Of a stretch of DNA of 64,000 bases, positions 24,901 to 34,969 are shown piece after piece. The DNA is from Cliona cf. orientalis (taxonomy: Eukaryota; Porifera; Demospongiae; Clionaida; Clionaidae): positions 9,698,411 to 9,762,410 of the forward strand of contig OZ005690.1 of assembly GCA_963930775.1 (NCBI GenBank), read 5' to 3'. Each line of letters starts with the position of its first letter. Position 1 is the stretch's first letter. The position numbers and the translations under genes were made by a program. The notes beneath the pieces were generated by a model. The model searched no databases, had not been told where the DNA came from, and was given only the letters and a program-made list of their open reading frames with translations.

Positions 24901-27900
24901 TACTAGAGTATGGTATTCAGAGCTTACTAGAATAAAGTCTCCTTTAGTCTTTAAGAAGAGTGAGAGAATATTATTCTGATAACTGCACTCCTCCACAAGC
25001 GCTGACTCATCATCATTCCAAGACAGAACACATACAGCGTGGTTGACACTGATAGCCAGCTTGCTACTAGATAACGGAACTACTTGGTAGATAGCTCCTG
25101 CCTTCACTTGACTGTGGACGAGATGAAGCTGCTTACCTAGAACACAGGCAAGTTTAGTTAATCAATACATTTACCTCTATTGATGGTACATGCTAGCTAT
25201 AGCCAAGTATACTCACATACACTGTAGTTCATAGTATGAACTAAACACAAAAATAATGTACTATGTCACTATAGGACTGATTTCAGATGGAGATCTTATT
25301 CCTTTTCTCCCCCCCCCCCCCCACACACACACATACTTACATGTACATGTATAAGCATGCACATAAAAGAATTTAATCTTTGCAATCTTATTTCGATTTT
25401 GTGCTTACTGTCTGTGATTTGGAACACCAGGACTCTTCCCTGAGTTGGCTCTTTCTCTCCAACATCAACAAACGCAGTGCCCACAACATAGAAGGTATTC
25501 CTGGTGTCAGCACTTTCCCCCAGGGTACAAGAGGTCAAGCTGACGGCTTGCTCTCCCTGACAGAGTTGGTAGCCATGAATGACTGTGCGTGAGCGTGTGA
25601 GCGAGAACGAGGGAGGGAGGGAGAAAGAGAGAGAGAGAGAGGAGGAGGAGGAGGAGGAGGAGGAGGAGAGAAAGGGAAAGGGAGGTACATAGGGAGGGAG
25701 GGAGAGAGAGAAGAGAAAGACAGAGAGGAAAGAAGAGAGAACCAGAGGGAGAAAAATGTTTCAATCAATATACTAGGAGTACATACATGTACATAAAATA
25801 AGTTAGTTGCTGTGAACATACCTTCAAATGAATTTTGATCCACTAGTAATACGGTGAATGTTTCAGTCTCGTCACTGCTTTCTAACGAGGGGAGTGTCAC
25901 TGACTCAGGGGTACTGCTCACTGACACGTTGCTAATGGTTGTGCTGACACTGCATGGATGGTGGCATATGGCAAGGAAGCATAATACATTTTATAGTGGT
26001 GTGTGCACATGTACATACATACAAGAGAGAGTGCAGAGATCGCACGCCCACGTAGCATTCAACAGTCAGTAATGGTCATCATACGGAAATGTTACGATCC
26101 CGCTTATAAATCCTTCCCTGGTTTTGCCTAATGCTAGCATGCACAAAGGGGGGGGGGGGGGAGAGCATAATTATGGGATTCTATGGTATATGTACATGTA
26201 CATGTACAGTATAGCAGGAAATACATGAGGGAGAGAAATTTCATGGAATGCTAATTTTGTATACATGTAGGTGGGTGGTGCATACCTAAATTTATGGACA
26301 AAAACATCCACAGATGGCTATCAAATTGCAAAGTTCGTGGAAGTTTTCTCCCTCAAAAATTTCTTAGTATATGGCATCATAATGACCTGTACCTTTGTCT
26401 GAGTGGTTTGAATGTCTTGGGGTCGTCTGTGGAAGCTACGTCAATACGGCAGCTGACAACAGCAAATGAGTGAGAGCTCTCTTGGTAGGCTATGCGTCTA
26501 ATGGAGGAAAATGTCATGATAAGAATAACAATTCACAAATTACTTGTACATAATTATTATTGTTCACGTGTGTATGTATGTATGTATACAATAATACCGT
26601 AGTGTCCTGGGCAAGCGCCCATGTACTGCATTTCTAGGGGTCAATGTAGCAGCTTCTATACCAACATATACAGAAGTTATATCGTGGGTAAGAGCCCATG
26701 TAAACCAAAATCGCAATTCATGCTTAAGCGCCCATGAGCACTTACCCGGGACACTACAGAAATTCAATAGCTGAGCATACATGTACAAACATGCATAATA
26801 ATAAAATCTTTAACTATTGAGAATAGATCTGTTACACATAATGTATAGTATGTGTTACTGTGTACTTTGGTGTCTCTCCAAGGGGAATAGTTTGTATGTG
26901 GAGCATTTGAATTTGATCGACTGATCCAATGAGAAGAGTATTGTCATCAACAAGGGCTAGGCTGAAAAAAAAGGAGAGAAGAAAGAGAGTATGTGATGGG
27001 AGGGAGGGAAGGAGAGAGAGGGGGGAGGAGAGAGAGAGAGAGAAAGGGAAAGGGAGAGAGACTGAGTGGAATGTAGTGACCACTAATGCATATAGTTGGG
27101 AGTATAACATGTACATGTATACCTGTCTTTAAATGCTTCTGAGTTGAGAGTACATAAATAGTTGACTTCCTATGAAGTGAGCTAGAATCAAAGCAACACT
27201 AAAATATACATGTACATGTACATGTACCTTGAGGTTGACGTTTGAAAAGAGGAGTTTATGATTACTAGTGTAGATGATGGTGGGATGGTTGGAACAGGCA
27301 AACACATTAGTCACTCCTGCTGATCGAAACAACTTGAGCACGATCGGCTTCGTACCGAGAACAACCTTCTTACTGGAACTCAGCTGACCTGTACACATGT
27401 ACATGTATGTGCTAATTCTTACGTAAATATGTGATAATAACCAATAATAATAATATGTGCAAAGACAGGGGCTCCCAAAATATACAAAATCTTTTAGTTA
27501 TTTCTGAACTATTAATCCGCTGATTGAGCCATTACCAGTGTTTGTTTCCAGTTGATAGTAGACGAGGCATCCATCACCCAGGGCACAGAGAAGGTAGTGG
27601 TAGCCACTGAACGTCACCATCAAGATGGAGCGAGGAATAATGTCTATATGGGGTGTGTATTGCGTAGGGCAGGTTATTTTTTGGAGGGGGGATGCTGATG
27701 ATGCATATGCACCAGTACAAGCATGCATGAGAATTTAGTACGTTTATCTCGTACTACGATTCCAAACATAAGGGGCAAACATCCATCCCCATTGCCTACT
27801 CAGGCAGATCTACATATACATGTAAAAGGCAGAGCCACTTACATGTACATGTACATACTGTATATCAGAATATTGATATAAAATCTTGCCGTGGTGAGAT

Positions 27901-30895
27901 TTTGACGAAACATAAAACAATCCATGTACTTCACTACGCTAGCAAACAACTAAATAACTAAGAACAATATACAAGTACAGGTAACTACTTTAGATCTACA
28001 TGTACATGTACATGTACATGTACACTGTACCTCCTCCGAGTGGTTGTGTGTGTATGGTTTCCAATGACGGCAGTTTTAGCAGCCTCACTGAGATGTCCGT
28101 CCACAGGCCAATGGCGCAAAGGTCACTCTTAGCGGAAAGGTCATCTCCGAGGGGAGTCACATCAACACAGGCCACCTCATGCTCCATCGTAGCTTCACTG
28201 CATACAATGATGTGTGCATAATTCCATTGTAAATACACAGTGAATGGCATCAAACTGTGTATAGGGTAAATTTTAGGGAGTGCTCCTCCTGGATTTGTAT
28301 TTGCCCCCCCCCCTTCAAATCCTGCATGCACATGTGTATAATAATATTATCATTATACAAACAATCTACACACACACTACACAGTATTATTATTCTCTCT
28401 CCCTCCGCTCTTTTCTACATGTCATGTAATTATACTTCTTTCTCAATCCATTGCCTCTCTCTCTCCATTTCCTCCTCCCTCCCATCATTTCATTTCTTCC
28501 TCCTAGTGATAAATCTGTCATCAGTCAGAGAAAGAAGCTTTGCCACTTACTGTATGTACATGTGTATATCCCCAGCTCATGTGTGTATCATGTGATAATC
28601 ACCTGACTAGCTTCAAGCTGTCTGGTTGTATCTCGAGGTAGTAGAGTTCTCTCCCCACTGCCACTATCACCTGGACACTGTTACAGGACGCTGTGCTGAT
28701 GTTCTTGCCAGAAGGTGGCTCCCATTTACTGCAGGAATTAAGGTACATGTACATATTGTACATTTACATGAATATCACGACATACACGTAAAAGTACATC
28801 TCCACAAGTTGTACGAGTACACGTAGGTCTATGCCTATATTATTTGAATGCATGTTTAAAAAGCTGTTGTCACTTGTGTAGAAAAGCACATTACTGACAC
28901 TATACTACACCTTTATACTGACAATCACTTACCATACCAGCTCCAGTGATTCTTCATTGATTAGCCTTACCGACGAAGAGGTTATCTACACAAAAGTAAT
29001 ATTAAATTTGAGAGATAGTTAGTGAGAGAGGGGATGGGACAGAAGGAGAGAGTAAGAAAGGGGGGGGGGGGAGAGGGGGGTGGGAGTAAGGGGGGGTAGG
29101 GAGAGAGAGAGAAAGGGAGAGGGAGAGAGAGAACTTGCTGACCTGAATGATCCTATTACCGACAACGTTGGAGCAGTAGTAAGTCTGTTGGTCAGCGGCC
29201 ATGGACTGGATCTCTGTCTCCTCCACCTCTTCCCCACACAGACTAAGAACACTGAACACAAACAGATTATAGAAATTAATCACTGCACACAAAAAGTTTC
29301 CATAACCATTTTCAACTCTGCCCCATCCTACATGCATGTACATGTACATGTACACGTATTTACATCTATGCAAAGCGTAAGATTACAAAAGTAATGACGT
29401 GCACGTACATGTAGTATGTGAAAAATTACATCAACAGCACAATGCTCCACTTACTATCTCCACCACACGAGCAAATGGAAAAGGTCATCAAAAGGACAAA
29501 CAATGGCCTACTCCTAGACTATAACACCCAGACCAGCATGAAGAAGAAACACACATACACACAACTGCACTCACGTTGTTTGTCCAACGAAGGAGACCAC
29601 GAGAGTATTGTCGAGGCTACTGTCATCAGCACCACAGTGAAGGGACCAGATACCTGTATACCATGAATGTATACATGTACATGTACATGTGTAGCAGTAA
29701 GTGTTTAGAAAAAGACGAGGACTAGTATGTGATCATTAGATCTGGAAAGTGTAGGTATTTTAAAAGTGGAACAATAAACAATGGGAGTGTGTTTACCACG
29801 TGCACCTCAAATTATGAGTTTGAGTACATGTATGTAGGTGTATCGGAGGGGGGGGGGGGATGGAGGAATTGGCTAAAGGTCAAAGACACATGTACAGTGT
29901 AGGGCTTGCCTGCTGTACCATGACCATAATCATGCATACAGTGGTTTGTACATGTAGCTACCTCTCTTGGAGCACAGGACACAGGTGCATTGGTCAGACC
30001 ACTACACCACAACTACTCCCAGTATCGTTTGAATATACATGTAGGCATAATCTGTTTACCCAACCCACTGAGTTGACATGAAATCCATAGTAAACAAATA
30101 ACTACTAGTGACATGAAGGGCCTGTTTGGGGCGAGCCTGAGCTGAGAAAGGCTCTGTCGAGCTGGAGTAGATGAGACCTGAAAAGCCATAGATTGTGCCC
30201 TGACTGAGACCATGGACACAGATCCATAGTTGCCGTGTATCTGCCCGATGCCACTTCCACGTAGAGTCTATTCTATGCCAACACTTAATACTAATAGCCA
30301 AGTCTGGCAAGACATGCAGCCGCATAGCCGCTGCCTCTGTTATTGTACAGTCTCGGTGAGTTAGCAAATTTATCTCGATCGCCTACATGTACTTAGCCGC
30401 TCCTCGCGCTGTTGAGCTGACGATGAGGTCTTGCGGCTCATTGCTCTCTCCTCCTTGCTGCACACGTGTAAAATAATATGCAATTCGGTAAATTAGAACA
30501 GCATACATACGGCCCGTGGCCCAGGCACTGACGAGAATGCGCAGTACAATATTTCGCGCTTATGTCCATAGAGCTATGCAGGCCGTATATTTGCGTGACC
30601 GACGTACCATAATATATATACAATTTGCGCACAGCTATACCGTTTATGTGGGGCTCGCTCAGGCTCGCCCCAAATATTGCAATGGGATACACCCATTGGT
30701 ATGATCATATCACCTTTGACCCCAGCTAAGTCAATGGAGGCTGCTTCATTGATGCCAATGCCACTGCGAATAACTCTAAGAGAACCATCTTTACCATAGC
30801 CTGAGCAAGAGACAATCTGGGGGAGGAAGGAGAGAGAGAGAGAGAAAAAGAGAGAGGGGGAGGAGAGAGTGTAAGAGAGAGAGGGAGAAGAGAGG

Positions 30896-30930
<35 letters not shown>

Positions 30931-33782
30931 GGAGGGAGGGAGGGAGAGAGAGGGTGATAGAGAGAGAGGGAGAAGAGAGAGAGAGGTATATGACTACACA
31001 TGCATGACAATGTACATGGTGTACATAAACAGGAAACAATATGCACACTTGCATGCTTACATAATACAAACACATGTACACATCTGAACGCACACACACA
31101 AACACACTGACCAAATCTTGTCCCTGTTTGTCCAGGTCCACCACAGACATGTCAAGAATGGGTCCTATGTTCTGGAAGGTCTCCATAACTTGAACAAAAC
31201 TGCCACTGTTGTCATCAGCCACCGAGGTCAGCTGCAGCAAACACACAACCAGCAAAAGTTATGTACATGTATATGAAATCAGGAATATTTGACGAGGGGA
31301 GCACTATACATGTATATATATTATAGTGGAAATTTTTTGAGGGGTCCAGTTTTTGCTATTGTTGTGGATAATCAAGTAACCGTGAAACTTAAACACAAAA
31401 ATAAGCATGGTTGTACAGTGTGCAATGGCCTTCCATGAAAATTTGACTCAATAAAAATGCCCCACTATATGGTACGATAGTACCATATACATACCAAGAT
31501 GAAAAAAACTAAATACATGTACCTTTGAAATTGATTATCTAATAGAACACAAGCTAAAAAATTATAATATTATATATGAATTTGTGCGACTTTCTGGTAA
31601 AGGTCGTCACACGCTCCATTAAGATACACTATGTAAAATCCTAGAATGTGAATTTTCTTATGCTAATTAGATCATGCGCATAAACATACATGTAGTACAT
31701 TTCATTACTGATAAGTAATGTCTTGGGTGGTGTAAACAACCTACATGTACATAATATTATGTTTAATTATTAATTGTTTACCTTGACCAGCTGTGAGTCT
31801 CCTAGCCTAGACCCAACAAACACCACTCCATTGTCGAGGTAGGCCAGGCAGTGAGGGGTGGAGCATTCACCCAACACCTCCAGCTTCATCCCAGTGAAGC
31901 TACGCCCACTTCCGGAAGAAGACTCCACCCCCTCGTCACTGTCGACAAACAGCATGAGGAGGCGACCTTTGGACTCGTCGCCTAGGAGACACCGAGAGCC
32001 GTCCACCTGACCCACACAAGTGATCACTGACTCCTACAGTAAACATGTACAAAGGCTTAATACATGGAAATTTGCATACCATCAGAACTTCATTTAGTTT
32101 CATAATTATTGTACAGTGGGAGGGTCAATTGCATGCATAAGTACACTGTATTTGGGTGGCAAATTAAAAGTACCCCTCCCCAAAACACCCTAATGACATA
32201 ATTATTGTACAAGCACTAGGAGCGTACCTTAACAGTGGGAGGATCAATTGCATGCTGAATATCCTTATTGTAGTATGCAATGGTTTGGTAACCAATGGCA
32301 ACCAGTCCTCCAAGTGGGAGGGGCAGTGCGTGGAGCAAAGAGGCCTGGGAGTCGACGGAGATGTTCTTCCACGGTCCACTGTTGATCTCTTTGTCCTTCA
32401 CGGATATCACTACTGTCTTCAAGCATCGACCACTGGGCTCCTATAGATATACAGATACAGTATAGCGGGAAACTTTGGTGAAATTTTTAATTTGGCAATT
32501 TAGCGAATTCAGCATACCGTAGAAACTGGTTGTTAAGCGCATGCGCTTATAACACGTGGCAGCAAGAAAATATGCGCTTAATAAAAAGTATGCGCTTAAC
32601 AGGAAGCATGCGCTTAATTAAAAGTGCTAAAATACGGTAGGTGGGGCGTGCGTAAAGAACGTGTCGAGGGTGGATAGACCTACAACGATGGCCAAGAAGC
32701 GACCAGAGAGCGTAATTCTCGACGTTTTCTTCTCCAGTATACTTCTATCCTTCTTTCTGGGCTCCTGTAACCGATCGCTCGTCGTTCAGGTGGCCTGCTG
32801 GATATATGCGCCTAACAAAGAGCGGTAAGGCTCGCACAAAACTATGCGCTTAATAAAAAGTATGCGCTTAACAGCGAGCAGCGCTTAACAACCAGTTTCT
32901 ACGGTAGATCACCAAATTAAAAATTAACCTAATAAATGTATAAATGTAGAGAATTTTTCCAAGAGGGAAAGAGCAGATACATGCAGTTATATGGGCATTA
33001 ATCCAGGAAGGGAGTAGATTTTATTTGGGGGGGGGGGGGGGGGGAGAGGGGGCATGCCCCCTAGAAGAATTTATCCATCCATGTCTGTGAGTGCTTCGGA
33101 AACCGATATATTATTATATTATTGTATACTTATAGACTAATAATACAGCAGGATTCCCCTAGAAGAAAGTAGATACTCGGTTGGAATTATCTTGAGTGCA
33201 TAGTCTCACCTCAGCCAGGTAGGCGAGAGTGGGCTGGTCAAACCCTTGAAGAAAGGTCAGATCGATAGCATAAAGGTCATCCATGCGAACATTAAATGCT
33301 TTCAACTCTTGCTCATCGGACTTCAGATCCAGCGGCACCACCTGCATGGATGCATACGGCACAAATACTACATGTACATGTATTATATTGGTTACAATGT
33401 GCATGCATGTACATGTCTATTTTTATGCATACCTTCAGTAGTCCAGCATAGAGATGAAGGACCATTATTCTACTGTGAGGATCTATCACACCCATTTGAC
33501 GACTCTCAGTGGGACGATAGACACGCTCCTGGAAAAAAAATGTAAAGCATGTCTCCTTTAATTCAATTCTTTCTTTATCTTTCTTGAACTCTTGCTACCT
33601 CACTCCCTCCTTTCTCTTCTGCCCTTCCCCTCCTTCTACCTCCCTCCCTCTCTCTCCCTCCCTCGCTTTCTCTCTCCCTCCCTCCCTCCCTCTCTCTCTC
33701 TCTCTCTCTTTCTCTCCCTCCCCCCTCTCTCTCTCCCTCCCTTCCTCCCTCTCTCTCTCTCTTTCTCTCTCCCTCCCTCCCT

Positions 33783-33813
<31 letters not shown>

Positions 33814-34654
33814 CCTCTTTCTCTCTTCACTATGCACTCTCCCTTCCTCAGTAAGTGTATCTCACATACAACAAGCAATCTACCCAGGTTCTCCCGATCA
33901 TTACTTTAACATCTCCACAAGCCCTAGTGATGAGGTGGCCGGCTGAGCTGTCATATGACACCACAGCAAGGTGGTACTGAGCCGTCATGAATACCAGTGC
34001 ATCTTGCTCCTCTCCCTAAAAATAGTCACATGATGTTGTATGATTATTAAATTATGTCATGACAATCCAATAGTCAATATCAATTGGATAATGTAGCAAC
34101 TTAATGCGACTACATGTACATGTTGTAGCCTATCAGTGTTTAGATCCTACTTGTAATAAATACTGTGATCTGATTGAAGTAAACTGTATCTATCCTTCAT
34201 AGAAAATCATGTAAGCTCTGTTGAAAATCATATAAAGCTCTGTTGGGTGCTAGAATCACGTTGACAATATTTAATCAGCTTCTACGTGATTTAGAAGGAC
34301 ATCAGGGCTAGATTCTACATAGAGCCCTTTGGGCTTCAATCACATAGAAGCCTTCAAAACAGTGCCCAACTATGCTTAGCAATAGTGTGCTTTATTTAGA
34401 ATATCATTATACCTAACTTGACATAATATAACCATCACGCTTACTTTGAGCCTAAACAGTTGCATGATCGTAATTCTTCCATTTATGCTGACGTCGACGA
34501 GTGGCTTGAGGCCCTCAGGCGTCACCAGGTTAACTACCAGACTGTTCCCCTTGGACTCGATGAGGTTGAGATCACCCGGCCCAGTAAAGTTGCCAGTAAG
34601 GGAGTTAGAGACTGCAGTAGCTTTGTAGGCCGTCACGACGTAGTTACAACTCAT
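21938..34654 (-). CDS. DDB1: DNA damage-binding protein 1 (CUL4 adaptor), 27 exons, 1153 residues
   Basis: Exons: 34445-34654, 33905-34015, 33433-33528, 33210-33341, 32228-32440, 31782-32033, 31112-31231, 30714-30816, 29575-29653, 29143-29251, 28933-28985, 28603-28728, 28031-28197, 27536-27643, 27228-27388, 27123-27169, 26866-26961, 26393-26497, 25822-25949, 25409-25582, 24928-25136, 24452-24630, 23785-23870, 23563-23649, 22923-23025, 22316-22439, 21938-22021. The product aligns with human DDB1 (1140 residues) from MSxNYVVTAxKxTAV to the DDLIKVVEELTRIH-like end. Recognisable blocks include [36 protein letters not shown] and [16 protein letters not shown]1 has three beta-propellers and a C-terminal helical domain. 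It bridges CUL4-RBX1 to DCAF receptors and serves DNA-damage recognition and replication control in the nucleus. All phases agree. Two donors are less obvious: exon 17 ends before GTACAC and exon 25 before GTATCC. The last nine exons have a second copy downstream. Confidence 0.95.
23106..23525. repeat. G/C-run element with CAGGGTTTCAT / ATGAAACCCTG ends (duplicate A)
   Basis: Perfect 11-bp inverted ends CAGGGTTTCAT and ATGAAACCCTG, a G run just inside the left end and a C run just inside the right end. The interior includes the CACTTGAAGTATTACTATAG block shared with duplicate B (about 17570-17591). It looks like a small non-autonomous transposon whose ends gained homopolymers. Confidence 0.6.
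23961..24283. mobile_element. 323-bp insertion, CATAGG ends, 5-bp target duplication ATTGA
   Basis: Ends CATAGGCGGCGGAA and its imperfect inverse TTCCGTCTCCTATG. ATTGA flanks both sides (23956-23960 and 24284-24288). The homologous intron of duplicate B reads straight through CAATTGATAATC near 18279-18290, giving a native empty site. No coding capacity; transposase class not assigned. Confidence 0.75.
25600..25750. repeat. Polypurine tract in the intron before exon 20 (copy A)
   Basis: Paralogue of the tract at 20820-20975, including a GAG triplet run at about 25641-25668. Pyrimidine-rich in the DDB1 sense, directly upstream of the exon 20 acceptor. Confidence 0.8.
26207..26374. mobile_element. 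Degenerate MITE of the CYGTATAG family (DDB1 intron 18)
   Basis: Left end CAGTATAGCAGGAAATAC, right part GTTTTCTCCCTCAAAAATTT then ...ATATGG. The order of internal blocks (GGAATGCTAA, GTGG, CATACCTAAAT) matches 11728-11918. Confidence 0.55.
26597..26759. mobile_element. Small inverted-repeat element, CCGTAGTGTCC ends
   Basis: Left CCGTAGTGTCCTGGGCAAGC and right CTTACCCGGGACACTACAG are imperfect inverses; inside, GCGCCCATG recurs inverted. It sits next to a TA on the left. Its CCGTAG start is shared with the element at 32517. Confidence 0.55.
26970..27062. repeat. Polypurine tract upstream of DDB1 exon 17
   Basis: Purine-rich on the plus strand, starting right after the exon 17 acceptor region. 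It acts as a long polypyrimidine stretch in the transcript. Confidence 0.7.
28000..28024. repeat. (TGTACA)n palindromic microsatellite
   Basis: One of many copies of the self-complementary hexamer TGTACA/ACATGT between 18 and 34 kb. Others are near 18605, 18958, 27207, 27840, 29336 and 29680. Here it lies a few bases from the DDB1 exon 13 donor. Confidence 0.8.
29030..29133. repeat. Polypurine tract in DDB1 intron 10
   Basis: G/A-rich plus strand with a 12-nt G run, starting close to the exon 10 donor. No gene content. Confidence 0.7.
30822..30988. repeat. Polypurine tract upstream of DDB1 exon 8
   Basis: About 165 bp of almost pure purine on the plus strand, continuous with the polypyrimidine tract of the exon 8 acceptor in the transcript. 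Confidence 0.8.
31320..31474. mobile_element. Diverged MITE of the TATAGTGG type (DDB1 intron 6)
   Basis: Left TTATAGTGGAAATTTTTTGA and right CCCCACTATATGG are inverted relatives of the CCGTATAG family. The interior is diverged, so the family assignment is tentative. Confidence 0.4.
32517..32904. mobile_element. 388-bp TA-flanked element inserted in another repeat
   Basis: Ends CCGTAGAAACTGGTTGTTAA and its exact inverse, flanked by TA (32515-32516 and 32905-32906). Just inside both ends are TATGCGCTTAATAAAAAG repeats in direct orientation plus further GCGCTTAA copies. The flanking repeat, interrupted here, is continuous at about 22680-22740 (AATTCGGTATAGATCACCAA), which supplies an empty site and proves insertion. 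No transposase frame. Confidence 0.8.
33595..33832. repeat. Polypyrimidine tract (CT/CCT repeats) in DDB1 intron 2
   Basis: About 240 bp of C and T on the plus strand, so purine-rich in the DDB1 transcript, unlike the other intronic tracts. Long open frames on both strands here are compositional. Confidence 0.85.
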
Positions 34655-34969
34655 TGTTGATTGCCTAACGAATGCTTCAGAGGCCGAGGGTAATAAAACA
34701 GCGTCTTGGCGCCAGCGGGAACCAAACTAACGTTAAAGCGCATGCGCAGCTGCAGATCAGAGTGACACTCTGTTGACGACCCATACCGAAAAATTAATGC
34801 TAAAAGTGTCCGTTTACAACACATTTTTTTCATCATCTAATGATAATTATTTGAACCATAATTGACCGGCCTGCAATTAATGAGAACCTGTTCTTAATAA
34901 TAAATCAATCATCTTAATAATAATAATTATCACTATAGCAGACAATGAGATTGCTAGATAGATTCATAA
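34655..34969. promoter_or_regulatory. Upstream region of DDB1, 315 bp
   Basis: Separates the DDB1 start from the stop of the 528-residue gene on the same strand. It is richer in CpG near the DDB1 start (GCGCATGCGC at about 34738-34747) and AT-rich away from it. The DDB1 promoter must lie here or inside the neighbouring gene. No TATA box at a convincing distance was identified. Confidence 0.45.

Larger units (their letters stand above)
21395..26036. repeat. Segmental duplication, proximal unit (copy A)
   Basis: Partner of 15170-21270. Homology ends on the right near 26036, just past the exon 19 acceptor, in sequence shared with copy B up to about 21267. It contains the 323-bp insertion at 23961-24283 that copy B lacks. 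Confidence 0.85.

Noticed and set aside
33584..33946. Several overlapping frames of Ser/Leu/Pro or Arg/Glu repeats
   Set aside because: Compositional artefacts of the CT-rich tract; the real exon here is 33905-34015.
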